A stretch of 64,000 nt of DNA from Usnea hakonensis (GCA_013423325.1 BLJB01000048.1:62001-126000); one strand, 5' to 3'; positions 11,093 to 23,657 are shown, numbered from the stretch's first letter. Numbers and translations: made by a program. Notes: generated by a model not told the origin, from the sequence alone.

Positions 11093-11828
11093 ATGGACCA
11101 TTCACGAGATCCCTGTCCCTGGGTAGCTCTCAGCGACTTTGGTGGAGCATTTTGTATGGGAGTAAGTTTTACTTCCCCATGACATTGCCTACCTCTAAAT
11201 CCTCTTTCTCTACACCTCCCGCTCCCCGCCATCAGGATAACCTCTGAGCTCTTTATTATTCTAGGGCATCGGAGGTGCAGTATGGCACGGCGTCAAAGGC
11301 TACAGAAATTCACCCTACGGCGAACGTCGAATCGGCGCCCTCACAGCCATCAAAGCCCGTGCGCCAGTGCTAGGGGGCAATTTCGGGGTATGGGGCGGCT
11401 TGTTCTCTACATTTGACTGTGCGGTCAAAGGTTTTCGGAAGAAGGAGGATCCTTGGAATGCTAGTATGTGTTCTCTCTCTGGTGGGAGCATGGGATTAGG
11501 AGCAGAGTGATTGGACAATCAGTGAATCCAAAGCTGATGGTGTACTAGTTGGGGCGGGGTTCCTAACAGGCGGCTCGTTAGCAATACGGGGAGGCTTCAA
11601 AGCGGCGAGGAATTCGGCGATAGGGTGTGCGATTTTATTGGCTGTCATTGAGGGTGTGGGGATCGGCATACAGAGAATGATGGCGGAGAATACGCGGTTA
11701 GATGTACGGATATCTCATCCTGCTTTTTCCTTGTCCCATGGTCCCCGTGCTGACAGAAGAAATAGTTACCAGCTCCTCCACCAGCTGTCAGTCCAGCGGT
11801 GGATTCAAAAAGTCCAATGGTCGCTTGA
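11093..11828 (+). CDS. TIM17: Mitochondrial inner-membrane translocase subunit Tim17
   Basis: Four exons, 11093..11161, 11265..11463, 11549..11703 and 11766..11828, giving 161 residues, the usual Tim17 length. The first exon encodes MDHSRDPCPWVALSDFGGAF, the hallmark Tim17 N terminus. Then come VWHGVKGYRNSPYGERR, GGNFGVWGGLFSTFDC and IEGVGIG, which mark the four membrane helices of the Tim17/22/23 fold. Tim17 is a core part of the TIM23 complex that moves presequence proteins across or into the inner membrane. The last intron is defined by phase: the acceptor before TTACCAGCTCC gives a proline-rich tail ending SPMVA, whereas earlier AGs lead straight to a stop. Confidence 0.95.
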
Positions 11829-12383
11829 TGGGCTTTCGGTTTCTTCGATTCGAAATTTACTCCACTCTGCCATATTTGGCAATTTTCAATATACTTGGCA
11901 TTAGCGGGAATTCATGCACGTTGTTCACGGATTGATCGATATAAGGAGATTGTATTATACGCTAGATTCAGCTTGAGGATAGCTGGACGGAGGGCTCACA
12001 GAATGAGGAAATATGTTCGACTATCAAGTTGTTCACAATTTTTCACAAATCATCTCGTTGGTTTGCGGCAGCTGATTGAAACCGAATGTATAACTCATTT
12101 AGCGGCGCCCACATCGTTATGTCCTCGGTATCCAACCCGGTAGGTCAGCAACAAAAGCGCATGCTCTACTTTGCCTCAACGTAGATGACACGTTCGGAAG
12201 CTCGTCCATAGCCCTTGGGGGCCCACTGTAGTTGGTCGCAGCGACCAGGAGCACAAGAGATTTGGACCGGACTATCAGTCACAGCAAATGCAGTAACTTT
12301 ACCCACTCGGCAACGCCAAACAAAAAGCACACACAAATATAAATGCTGTACATTTCCTTCCCATTTTTCGCATCCTTGTAGAT
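11829..12383. other. Convergent 3' intergenic region
   Basis: 555 bases between the ends of TIM17 (plus) and the DUF3844 gene (minus). No coding signal or repeat was recognised; terminators of both genes are expected here. Confidence 0.5.
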
Positions 12384-13854
12384 TTATTTCTGTGCCCTTG
12401 GTCCTGCCACCCCAGCTCCGATAACACTTGGTAGATCCTCTTGCCCAACGCTCGCCATCAACCCAATGCCCCAGCTCACAGCGCCGATGAGAGCAATCGA
12501 GATTCCAGCCAGTAAGAAGAATGGCGCACTGATATCTTTCTTTTGGCAAGCCGGCCCACCCCAGGACACGGTCTTCACCCTTCCCTCGTCATCAGTGAGT
12601 ACTGTCTTGGAACATTTGCAGGCAAAGCACTCGATTGCACCGCCTTTTTTGTAAGCGGTACCATGGCCAGAGCAATTATTTGTCGCCTCAATGCAGGATT
12701 GAAGAGATGAATGGCAGATTGGGAGAATGCCGTGAGGAAGTGGAGATGCTGACGCCTGAAGGGGCGCCACTTCGGGAGCGGAGGGGGATGAGGCCGTAGA
12801 CGGGGAGGAAAGTGGTTCTTCGGACTGTTGTTGGCGAGCCGAGAGGGGCTTATCATAAGAGCCGTAGAGAGATGTGGCGCTGCGCTTAGAGCTTTTTGGG
12901 GTGGGAGGCATGAGGACTATCGTGTACGAGATTGATCGGCTTTTTGGGAGCAGATCGCGAATAAAAGCTCTGATGTCAGAGAGGGTGGCATGGTAGCGGT
13001 CGCCGTCTTTAGGAGTGAGATTCTGACGGATGAGTGTTAGTCGCAAATGTTCGGTAGATCTCAATTTAAAGGCTCCGAGAAACCCACCTGAAGGGAAGAC
13101 ACATGGAGAATGGTCGTCAGCCCAGCTGATTCGGGGCTGATAGTGTCCCGAGCGTTTCTCAAGGCTGACAAGGTGGGCTTGTCCAATGCGCCACTCTCGT
13201 CCTGATCCAACTTTTTGTACCACGCGTTGCATTCACGGCTTTCCTGATCGCTGTGTCAATGCCATGTTGCGATTTATGTTAGAAGCAGCTTACCAGGCGA
13301 GAGCTCATCATCCCACCACTAAAAGATGAACGACCTGATATCTCGAGAAAGCATGGCTTCGGCCCCCTCTGTTTGCTATCCCGGTCTTGATTGAGTAAAT
13401 CAAGCACTAACTGGAGGTTTTGCGAACTTGAAGGTTGTGGGTCTATCTTAAAGGCAGGAACAACTGGGTCACCGAAGATGTCTGTTATAAGAGTCAATGG
13501 ACTATCAATTCACGATTTTTGGTAGTCGGAGCTACCTTCGTCGACGCCTTCGACAATAAGCAAGAGCTTTTCAGCATCCCGAGACCTCTCCTCCTGGGTG
13601 AAAATTTGTTGTTGGTTGCCACCGTAAACGTTTAGGATTTCGAGAGTCGACTCATCGGTAGCTTGCAGGCTGTGATATTGGGACAACCCTAATCGTTGAG
13701 CGAATAGTAGTCGTGCTGTACTAGGAGATATGGAAGGCGTATCTGCTGGCGTCTGGCGTGACCAAGATTCGGAGGTGTATACAAGGGCTTCTCCCGCAAC
13801 GGTAGATGCCACAAAGGCAGCGCTGGCCCATAGAAGGACTACAAGCGCTTTCAT
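12384..13854 (-). CDS. DUF3844-domain secretory-pathway membrane protein (Vps3844-like)
   Basis: Four exons, 13854..13536, 13481..13294, 13243..13088 and 13022..12384, giving 433 residues; all junctions are GT-AG and keep phase. The N terminus MKALVVLLWASAAFVASTVAG is a signal peptide, which is why ATG 13854 is preferred over one 13 codons upstream. The C-terminal third is a cysteine-rich DUF3844 domain (CHSSLQSCIEATNNCSGHG, CFACKC, GGPACQKKDIS) directly followed by one membrane helix (APFFLLAGISIALIGAVSWG) and a short cytoplasmic tail. The cysteine-rich part should therefore face the ER or vacuole lumen. The molecular function is not established. It is divergent from the gene at 14172. Confidence 0.85.
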
Positions 13855-14171
13855 ATTTGATTGCGGCTCGAGAGGATCGACTTCGTCCAACAACCTCTTT
13901 GGGTGATGTGGTGATGGGCAAATCGGGTAAAGTCCAGAAGCGCGGGGTGGCGCTGAGAATTTTCAGCCCTACGGATATCAGAAAGCACGAGGGCAAGAGA
14001 CTCGGAACAGGAATAAATTCCATGAAACCCTTCAACAGTGGCTCTTTGCTCACTACATTACAATATTTGCCTGATATCTATTCGAGATCCAAATGATATC
14101 TATCTAGGAGGTGCACGCCGGATCAGAGCAGCGTTGTTTCAAGGCAACGGGCTTCACACACTTTCTCCCTC
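13855..14171. promoter_or_regulatory. Shared divergent intergenic region
   Basis: 317 bp between the start codons of the DUF3844 gene (minus) and the uncharacterised gene at 14172 (plus). It must hold both core promoters. No recognisable operator. Confidence 0.4.
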
Positions 14172-15563
14172 ATGTCCAGATCCCTGCGGAGTCTCTCCAT
14201 CTTCACTCGTCCGAGGGGTTCATCTAACTTTTCTCGCCCTCTTGCCCGCTCTCTATACTACTTGCCACGACATAATGGTGAGATTAAGATTCAGCCAGTG
14301 CGATTCAAGATCGACTTCCAAAGGTAGTGTCACCAGTACCTATAACAACATACAGCAGGAATGCTGAGGGAAATTTTAGGCATGCGAAGAGGCTTCTCTA
14401 CCAAGTAGCCGTTGCCTCAGCGGTAGGCTACGTCGTACTGAGTTATATCGATGTTGAAGTGGAAGATGATAAAGCGAACAACGGCGCAAAAGAAGACGAC
14501 AGTGCGAATGAAGATGAATTCGAGGTCCCTGAGACCATGCCAGAAGATGCACTTTTCATTCCTTTAGGCCGTGTTCGCCAACGTCCGCATACGCACTACA
14601 AGGGTAGCGATCCGGAGTGGCAGAGCTTTGTGGAGTTCGGGAATGATCGCCAAAGACCAGCGGCTGTTCGAAGTATGTTTACTTCCTCCCCCTGCCGAGC
14701 TCAGCATCTGATGCCGTTACAGAGGAGTTAGTGGATATCATCTGTTCCGATACTGGTCTTACGGAATCCCTTCAGAGATATATCGGGGTACCCATAAAAC
14801 CTGGGAAGGTTTGGCTAGACATCGTCATTCCGCCTGGTCCAGCACCAGAGTACGAACAATCTGGGTATGCTTAAGTACTATATGGTGCGAAAATGAATGT
14901 ACTGCAAGCTGACGTGTGACTAGCTTGGAGATTGCTGACGAGTATATTGCATGGACCACTCGACCAGTCCCTGCTTTGCAAGTAGCTCGTCTCCAATCGG
15001 CTCTCATGCCATTCCCTGCCGCGAAATCTTTCTTGGCAAGTTACAGCACCTACTGCTCTTTGCAACTAGCCAAGATCAAACAATTCCTCAACATCGACTC
15101 GGCATCTTCGAACACAAGCTCGCATTTTCCTGTGGATGCCGTAAGGGCTAGACAGCTCCCAGAAGATAGTTCCAAACAGGAAACTCAGACCCGTGCCCAA
15201 ATGAACAAAATGTCTGATCCTAAGCCTGATGTGAGCAGCAGCAAGGGCTCAGCGGAATCAGCACCCTCCTCAGACAGTTCGAGAATTTACGAATCACTGC
15301 CATCATTAACACAACCAGGTTCAGATATAGGGTCTGCCGTGACGGAGTTCAAGCGCACCTTGGCAAAGACGTGGCGGCCTCCCAGTGCATTTGGAGAACG
15401 AGGGACGTTCGTTGTACGAGGACAGCTAGAGCTGAAAGGACCGACAGGCTCCTGTGTCCTCGAAATCCTAGCCGACTACCACCCTGGAGAGGCAAGTTAT
15501 CGGACGTTGGGAGTCGCCCCGAAATACATCTTGCCTTACCGGCAACGTCCTAGGCCGTCTTGA
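14172..15563 (+). CDS. Uncharacterised protein, possibly mitochondrial
   Basis: Four exons are proposed: 14172..14323, 14359..14672, 14723..14864 and 14924..15563, giving 415 residues in continuous phase. The N terminus (MSRSLRSLSIFTRPRGSSNF..) is rich in Ser and Arg and lacks acids, like a mitochondrial presequence. A hydrophobic segment follows (LLYQVAVASAVGYVVLSYI), then an acidic linker. The middle part (ELVDIICSDTGLTESLQRYIG, KVWLDIVIPPGPAPEYEQSG) and the C terminus (GTFVVRGQLELKGP, CVLEILADYHPGE) look like folded domains. The first intron is only 35 nt, short for fungi, so that junction is the least certain. I do not recognise the family. Confidence 0.7.
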
Positions 15564-15966
15564 TACCCTGTGTTGAGCGTTTGAGCGGAACTGTTTTGCT
15601 GTGGGTTTCGGTGGTTGAGCTGGGCACGCTCTGCATAGTGCAGGCGTCAGGGGCTCGGGGGCTTGGGTTAGCAACAGCATCGGACGGACATAATTGTCTT
15701 CTGAGAGCATATTTTCGGTTTCGCATAGTCGTCCGAACAGTCATTTATCTACGATGTCGATAGGAGCAGGAACGAATAGAGTGATTCGGCTGCAAGCAGC
15801 ATTATTGTTACTTTTTGGTTACAGTAATATGGAGCCACGTTGACCCAAGATGCGCATCGTTGCTCAATCCATCTACGCTTCTTCAATCATCCATTCACTT
15901 CCATCGTAACCCTATCCTTCCCCTCCCCCCCTTCATTCTCCCACCAAAAACCACTACAAAAAACCC
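15564..15966. other. Convergent 3' intergenic region
   Basis: 403 bases between the ends of the 14172 gene (plus) and KRE33 (minus). The segment near 15900-15966 is C/T-rich. No gene seen. Confidence 0.5.
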
Positions 15967-18900
15967 CTACCTCACCTTCCTCATCCCCTTCCTCAACCTC
16001 TTCGCCTCCCGATCCCCAATCTCCTCCCTATACACCTCCTCCGCACTCTCCCCTTTCCGCCTCTTCTTCTCCGACTTCACACTCACAGTAGTCACCTCCT
16101 CCTCCCCGCCCCTCCCCTGCGCCCGCTGCACTTTCTTCTCTGCTTCCTCCCAATCCGCGCTTCCGGTTTCGATTTCGTATTTTGCGAGAGGGAGGGCGTC
16201 GATGAGGGCGCGTTGTTTTTCTTGGAGGTCGGTGGTGATGGGTTGGGCGCTTTGGTGGGGTTCGTCGTGCAGGGGGTTGGGGAGGGGGGTGATGGGTTTG
16301 GGGGGGGAGGTGGTGCGGTTGGGGTCGGTGAGAGGGGCGGGTTGAGGTATTGTTTCTGCGACTGCGCCTTCGAGGAGGCGCCGGAAGTGGGAGGATACTT
16401 TGCGGACGATTTTTACGAACATGGAGAGGAGTTGGCTGGAGGGTAGGCCGAGTTCTTTTTCTACGTCTTCGAGGACTTTCCGTTGGAGGCCGATGGCGAG
16501 GAGGATGCTTGATTGGACGCCTGTCAGGCTGACGGCGGGTTTCAACCTGTTTGTAAAGTGGAATTGCGCTATGGGAGGTATCATGTCGAGGATGACGTGG
16601 TAATCGAGCGTGTTGTTTGCGTAGCTGTCTAGACGCTTGAGGTCGAATGGGGAGAAGGAATCGTCCAGGTCGGATTTAGTGAGAGGGTAGATGGTGTATG
16701 ATGTATCAAGTTTTGCGCCTGCGTTGGCGGACTCGATGATGGAGAGGGCAAGTACTGAAGGGAACGCTCGGAATTGGAAAGAGAGGAGAGAGAGGAAGCG
16801 TTTGTGGAAGTCTCGAGCATAAGCTCCTAGCCAGGCGTTGTCGACGTTACCGCTACTGTTGGTGAGTGTGCGTATCATGACGCAAGAGTGCTCGCCCGTG
16901 AGCTCGTTGGCTGTTTGGCGGAGGTAGACTGGGGCGAAGGAGGCGCGTTTCCAGAATTTGTGAAGGGGTGGGGTAAGGCCAAAGGAGACGCCGAGGTAGT
17001 CAAGAGCCTGCGGACGTCGTTCGGAAAGGCGTGAAAAGAGAGGCGGCATGCTGTTGATATCGCGAACTTTTACGTTATCTGATTGGAGAGTTGAGGATTC
17101 GAGTTCCGCGTCGGTGACGCGGACTATGGATTCTGCTTCGGTGGGTTCGGACTCTGAGAGGTTGGCGAACTTGCCTTCGTAGAAATATGTGAGAAGGGTG
17201 AGGGCGCGACTGCCGTAGCCCATATTGGTGTACTCTGGGTTGGTGGCGATTCGGACTATTCGAGCTCCAGACAATCCAGCAAATTCTTCGTCCTGGAATT
17301 GCTGACTGACAAGCCATGGTATCAAGTCGCCACCAGCTCTTTGACCTCGGCTTAAGCTGCTCAAGACACTCTGTTTGCTGATCTGGCCCTCTAATGCCAC
17401 CTGTATTACGCACAGTGGCTCCGGTAACCTTGAGCTATCGTCGTCCACAGGGGGAACCAGGACGAACAATTGATGGGCTGGCGCGTCGCTCATCAATTGA
17501 AGGTCGTTTGGAGAGTTCTTGTAGTGGCTTGAAACGTACAATGCTATCATCTGTTGGAGGAATTTCTCGGAGACGGGGTGAAAAGAGAATAGAGTATCTC
17601 GGTTGACGTGTAATAACTCGCACTTGGAGGGATGAGGGCACCCTTGGGTGTTTAGCTTTGAACTTGGAAGAGTAGCATCAAGGCAGAGAACTTTATTCAG
17701 CCATTTTTCGACAGAATCTCCCTGAGAATATCTGATGGGTTCTGTAAGAGTGATCTCTCTCAGTGATCGACCCCTGCCGGAAGAATTGTCACCGTTGGCT
17801 GTAGCTTTGCCGGTCGATCGATCTGCTATCTCTGCATTGTCTGAATCGATCATTTTGGAAGTGCCGCGAGATTGTTCTCGTAGTTGCTGTATCAACTTGA
17901 GAGACAGTGATCTGCCCGTGCCTTCGTAGCCATTGATGGTTGAAGCCATGAAAACGAGATACGGGCCAATCAGCTTCCTGACCAGAGGAAGAGGTATAGC
18001 TGCGGCTTCGTCAATGACAACCAATTCTGCTTGACCCAAAGTATACGCGTCTTGAGGTTGGATGTACTGTATAGTCTGTCTGTGTTGACGGTGGACATTC
18101 ACTCGAACGATGGCTTTGTTAAAGTCTGGATTAGTCGACTGGATGATGGTATAGTCAACATGATCCAAGTAGTTGAGGGCGTCGAAAGCTTTGAAAATGA
18201 ATTCAAACAATGTTTTGAGATTCTCAGGACTAGGGGACGTTATGAAGATATTGCTATATCCATGTGCTACAGCTGCTGCGATTGCTAATCCAAGAGCGGC
18301 AGACTTCCCTCGTCCTCTTGCTGCCGTCAGACTGACGGTACTTCTCAAAGTCTTTTCAGCAATCGCATCCACGAATGTGAGAAGCGCTTTCGCTTGGTCT
18401 ATCGTTTTCGCGATCTTGATCAGGGAACCGACGGGCTGAGTATCCACCAAGCTCTCTTTGATACCATCGAGTTCTCTTCTCAATTTTGTGTTGCCCTCGT
18501 CTTCTGGATCTGGAGGAGGTAGTGGTTTCACGTTCTTACCTCCAGATATAGGCAAGACATTGAGCTCATCGTCCACGAACAAACAAGAGTCGCAGCTGCC
18601 TAAAGAGAGCACGAAGCGTTCATTGAAGCGGGCAACCACGTCATCGTGTGCTTCTGTCCGGTATCTAGAGTGGACATCCATTGACAAGGTATAGAGCTGT
18701 TTGAGACTGGACATCCCTTTCAAAAGTAAGAGAACCATGCCTCCACCTTCCACAGTCTCAATTGTCCGCGCAAGTAAATTAGGTGTCATAGCTTCAAAAT
18801 CCTGTAGTATACACATGCCAAATGTATTCCCCAGTATTTTCTCTGTTTCTTTGTAGTAAACATATCTTATATTGTGGAGGGTAAGGAAGAGTTCGAATGG

Positions 18901-19293
18901 GTCCTCGGTGTTCGCTTCCCGAATGCCTCTCTTGATCTCCTTCTTGATCTTATTCTCTCGCTTCTTCCGATGGCTTGTGAATCCTAAAAGGTCTTTCTTG
19001 TACGCCCAGAGAACGGACTTGTTCTGCTTGATATCTACACTTGAGAGGATATAGTGTAAATGAATGATGACATCTTTCGCCCTGTCTCCCACCACCACGA
19101 AGAAGCTTCTTTTCTTCTCCTAGGCGTAATGCAATTAGTAAAAGCTGGATCGATTTCATGGACAAGTTAATAAACTTACTTGTACGGCATTACGGATCAG
19201 AGCGGGGATGCGCGAGTCACTTTGAAGCTGTTAGCGCAAAAAGACGAGCCCTCCAACAGCATAGAGAGGTGCATACACCGCTTTTCGAGGCAT
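15967..19293 (-). CDS. KRE33: RNA cytidine acetyltransferase (Kre33/NAT10 family)
   Basis: Three exons, 19293..19277 (only 17 nt), 19219..19180 (40 nt) and 19119..15967, giving 1069 residues, the normal length. The start reads MPRKAVDSRIPALIRN, matching the conserved family N terminus and fixing the two tiny exons. Domains in order: an N-terminal region with KSVLWAYKK and GFTSHRKKR; a helicase-like ATPase with Walker A AARGRGKSAALG (about residues 285-296) and VVIDEAAAIPLP; a GNAT acetyltransferase core with IVRIATNPEYTNMGYGSRAL; then the C-terminal RNA-binding region ending in a lysine/arginine-rich tail. The enzyme makes N4-acetylcytidine in 18S rRNA and some tRNAs using acetyl-CoA and ATP, and is needed for small-subunit assembly in the nucleolus. 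No break is visible. Confidence 0.97.
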
Positions 19294-19679
19294 GCCTCCG
19301 GATTGTAGTCAAGATCATTCAACAAGAACAAATTGATCTCAACGGGATCAAGACGCGCGGTACATCAGCCAAGTCGAAGCGTCAACCGATCCATATTCAT
19401 GTTGAGGAAAAATTTATCGAAAATTACCTCAGAATAATTCGGCGGGAAACTTTTGGATACTTTATGTTACAGGGATCTGAATCAAAGATTTTGCTAAGCT
19501 TTTCTCAGCCGCGTGCCTTCCCGCAGCACACTATACCTTAAATAAGCGAACAGTATAGCTTGGCACATTACTTGGCATTATCAGACAGTCTAGGCCCCTC
19601 TTTTGCATTCCATTCCAGTCTTCCATTCATGCAAGGGACATCATTAATAAAGTTCATGACATCATTCGTATTTAGCTAA
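19294..19679. promoter_or_regulatory. Shared divergent intergenic region, KRE33 and GT90 gene
   Basis: 386 bp between the two start codons. No specific motif is claimed. Confidence 0.4.
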
Positions 19680-22600
19680 ATGCTGAGCAAGACTAGTGCG
19701 CTTTCCCATGGGTTAGTATTATTATTGTCCTGCTCAAAGTCGATGTCGAGATATCAACAGAGCTGATCTAAACCAACTTCCAGCGCGGTTTTGCTTAGCA
19801 CCATCATTACATTCGTAACGTATGAGCATTCGTCTTTATTGGGTAAGACAATGCAGCTAGCCTAGGCGTACTCATATGCTGATTCAGACTAGCACGGCCC
19901 GTTCAATCTTCAATCGTCCTTCTGTCCGTACTGGGATTTAGCTTCATTTTATTCTCCGATCTCGTAGTCAGAGTTTTGACATTTACCACCACTTCTGATA
20001 CAAAAGCCTTCCAACTTCCTTTAAAGGAAGACCGTCTATCCAACGGCCGTAAAGACTCCAATGAATCTCGTTCTCGGCAGTCCAGTAATACTGGGTCTCG
20101 CTCAGCAAGAACAGTCATCCTCTCCACCGCCACTGCGATTGCATTGCGAGTCTTATTTTCTACTTTGACCTTGGACAATGAGCAGTGTGGAATCATCTCA
20201 CTTGAGGTAAAATCTTTATTGTGGAACCAAACGCATGCTAACATCTGGGAAGGGTTATGTACCTGTGCTCTTGGCTATTTATGACTACTGGTATATTCAA
20301 CGCAGGCGGTCAAAATCCGACGACTCATCTCACCCCAATGGAAGAACCTTACGAAAAGTCTGGCCGGCAGTTTTCTTGACTGCTGCGTACACTGTCAAGG
20401 CGTATGTGATGGGTTTTCCTAGATCCACCTATATCTGTCCTCTCTCTTCCATTGCGAGTGTTGGCGTTCCCATCATGCAGATTCTATCGGTCCTACTCGA
20501 CTGTTACATTTTAATCAGACTCTGGTCGATCATCGACTCAACGAAAGTGGAAACATCCATGAAGAGCGACAATCCCTCAGTCATTATGGGTTCCAGTTTC
20601 TTGGTAATTCGTGACGCTGCCATACCATTCAAATGCTCTTTAACGCTAAAGTCTCCTAGCTCTCCTCCGTGGCCTTGTCCGTCGGCGGTGTGATCGCACT
20701 CGGTATCAATAGCATCTACTGGGTAGAATTGTTTGGTGTTGACTGGTCGTATACTAGTAGTCTAGCTTCGCAAGCAATCTTGTCTACACTAACACTCGTC
20801 GCTGCCCTCCATATTGTATGTTGAGTACAACTATAAATTGAAGAAGGTATTAACTGAGGACAGTTGGTAAATTATGGCCTTTTGCACCTTACAACGCTTA
20901 TCCTGTCCATATGGATTTACTGTACTGGACTCACTTCTGCTTGGGCCAAGCAAAATACATCGCCTCCCCAAGGAAGGATACCTTTGTTCGCATTTCTCGG
21001 TCTGTTCCTCTTAGGCGCTGCACTTTTTGCATATGTCGAAGCAGTACCCGGAAATAGACGAGTTCAACCTTCACAGCGCCTAAGCAGGCGGATGTCATTG
21101 CTCATATTCTCCATGCTAGTCCTGTTAGTTGTTTTCCTCGGCTGGTCTCAAGATCTCCAGACTCAAGAAATAGTCGCTCATCCAATCGACTGGCTGATAA
21201 GCAAAGCCGAGAAACAGTCAAATGACTGGGCAATCCAGGCCTCCGCTAGCCGGAACCTCGCCGACTGTGTTCAAGAGTATGAGCGCCGCTATCAGCGCCA
21301 CCCACCTCCAGGATTTGATGCATGGTATCGTTACGCAACAGCGAGAAACTCTGTCGTCATCGATGACTACGATACTATGATGGAAGACCTTCTACCGTTC
21401 TGGGGTATTTCACCTTCCGAGATAAGGTTTCGCACCCAGCAAGTGATTTCTGATCCATGGAATGAGGTTTCCGAAATCATCATCCGTAACGGAAAAGCTG
21501 GACTGGGACCCAACTTCTTGCCTACTCACCGATGGATGCTTGATGGCGCAATAGACCTTCTCAAAGACTTTTCAAGCTACCTACCCGACATGGTGGTGAC
21601 ATTCAATCTCAACGATGAGCCAAGGGTCGCAATACCGTACAAAGATTTACAAAGACTTCGAAGCATTGCTTCCGGTTCTCCTGAGCACCTTCGCAAAACG
21701 GCACAACATGCTTGGAGCCCTAATCGAGATGCGACCTGGCATATACCAGATAATCTGGATTCCACACGACCATTTGAAGATCACTCCCGTACCAACTCTT
21801 ACTCCGCAGGTACCGTAGCTTGTCCTCCCTCCTCTTCTGCTCGGCGAGAAACCACCTGGGACAGCAGCGTCCTCTGTACGTCCTGCGCAGCACCTCACTC
21901 TCATGGTGTTTACTTGAGCAATTGGACCCTCTCGGCCTCTCCCTGCCATCAACCTGATCTCCGCAACCTCCACGGCTTCTACCTTAGCCCTGCAGCCTTC
22001 AAGCCCTCCCATCAGCTCCTCCCAATTTTCTCTCAGAGCAAAGTCGGAGGCTACGCTGATATACTCTACCCTTCCCCTTGGAACTATATCGACAAAGTCT
22101 ATTACAAGCCGAGCGACGAATACCCAGACCCGCCTTTTGCCGAAAAGAGAAACACCCTCTTCTGGCGCGGCGCGACCTCAGAAGGGGTCTCTCGCCACGG
22201 CACCTGGAAAGGCATGACGCGCCAACGTCTCGTGCACCTAGCCAACAATCTCACCGCGATCCCAATCTCCCGCTCCCCAACCCTGCCCATCCTCCTCCCT
22301 AATTCCCACGGCAAATACACCTACCAAACCCTCACCCACTCCAACCCCATCACCGCCCTCAACCTCTCCCTTGACATCTCAATCGTCGACGGCATCGCCC
22401 GCGCCTGGGACAACGACGGCGCGGCCCAAGACAAAGAATTCGGCTTTGCGCCCCCAACAGACTTTCAATCCCACTGGCGCTATCGCTACCTCATGGACGT
22501 GGATGGCGCGGGCTTTTCAGGTCGTTTCCTACCCTTTTTGCAAAGCGGTAGTCTTCCCTTTCGAGCGGGCATTTTCAGAAGTTGGTGGGATGGCAGGTTG

Positions 22601-22888
22601 ACGGCTTGGAAACATTTCGTGCCAGTGGATGTGAGGTTGCATGGTTTGGTGTCCACGTTGGCGTACTTTATGGGGACGGCGGAGATGGAGGCGGTGGATA
22701 GTGGGGGCAGAAGGGTGCCGAAGACGGAGGGCAATGTGGAAAAGGGAGATATGATTGCGAGGGCGGGGAGGGAGTGGGCTGATAAGGTGTTGAGGAAGGA
22801 GGACATGGAGATTTATATGTTTAGGCTGTTGTTGGAGTGGGGGAGGTTGACGGATGATAAGAGGGATGAGATTGGGTTTGTGATATAA
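19680..22888 (+). CDS. CAP10-like glycosyltransferase, family GT90, with multi-spanning N terminus
   Basis: Six exons, 19680..19711, 19784..19819, 19888..20206, 20253..20603, 20660..20815 and 20864..22888, giving 972 residues with every junction in phase. The first ~420 residues contain many hydrophobic segments (for example SSIVLLSVLGFSFILFSDLV and YGLLHLTTLILSIWIY), consistent with a multi-pass membrane region. The C-terminal half carries the GT90 features: CPPSSSARR (about residue 614), DILYPSPWNYID (about 696), LFWRGATSEG (about 730), and KEFGFAPPTDFQSHWRYRY followed by LMDVDGAGFSGRFLPFL. GT90 proteins such as cryptococcal CAP10/CXT1-like enzymes transfer xylose or glucose in the Golgi; the donor and acceptor here are unknown. 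The two first exons are very short (32 and 36 nt). Confidence 0.92.
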
Positions 22889-22897
22889 AGTGGAGTG

Positions 22898-22899
<2 letters not shown>

Positions 22900-22933
<34 letters not shown>

Positions 22934-22980
22934 GGGTTCTNNGGGGGGGGGGGGGGGGGGAGGGGGGGAAGGGGGTTTGC
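22900..22980. repeat. Poly-G tract interrupted by an assembly gap (NN)
   Basis: A run of 32 G (22900..22931), a short non-G stretch, two N (22941-22942), then 18 G and more G-rich sequence. It lies 12 bases after the GT90 stop codon. The true length is probably unresolved in the assembly. Confidence 0.9.
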
Positions 22981-23657
22981 GTTCTCTGAGTGTCATGTCT
23001 GTAAACTATATGTTGTTTCTTTCAAAAGTATCCAAAGATTCCGCGGGGCTGGATTGTAGTCTTCTTGGAAGCAAGGCCGGGATGTTTATGCACTGTAATA
23101 TGATTCTCCTATTTCATTTCATACATATCAATCCCATCCCCCCATAGCATCTCATCGCCCCCATCCCCCGATCCCATCTACACATCCCACATACCCACAC
23201 CATAAACTCCAATATCTAAATTCCACCCCCGCATAACACCATTCCTCCATTTACCAAGGCAGGAGGAGGGGTGGAGTAGTAGTGTAGATGGGAAGCATAT
23301 TATCGACGAAGCTAGCTTTTTCGATGAGGGAGGAGAGAGGAAGTGGGGGGGGGAGGGAAAAGGTAGAGGTATAGGGGAAGAAAAGGGGAGGGAGGGAGAG
23401 AGGGAGGTAGTCTTCAACACCAGTCTTCTAACATGGAAGCGGATGGAAAGGGGTTCGTTGATGGTTGTAATTGTTGTACTATGGATTCTCTAGCTATGTA
23501 TGTAGAGGCGGTTGGGAGGAGGGATTGAAGGCGGGGCGGGGGGGGTAGGTGTTGGCCTAGTATTGTATGAATGTGGGGGGGGTATGTGGGTCGATTGGCC
23601 TTCAGCGCGTGGTCTTAGAGGAGTGATTTTAGAGATTTGGCAGGATGAGCGTCTGGT
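22981..23657. other. Convergent 3' intergenic region with low-complexity tracts
   Basis: 677 bases between the GT90 gene and the Ntr2-like gene. There are G/A-rich tracts around 23320-23410 and G-rich tracts around 23510-23590. No gene seen. Confidence 0.5.

Noticed and set aside
16213..18694. Several plus-strand ORFs opposite KRE33
   Set aside because: Antisense shadows of a well-supported 1,069-residue gene.
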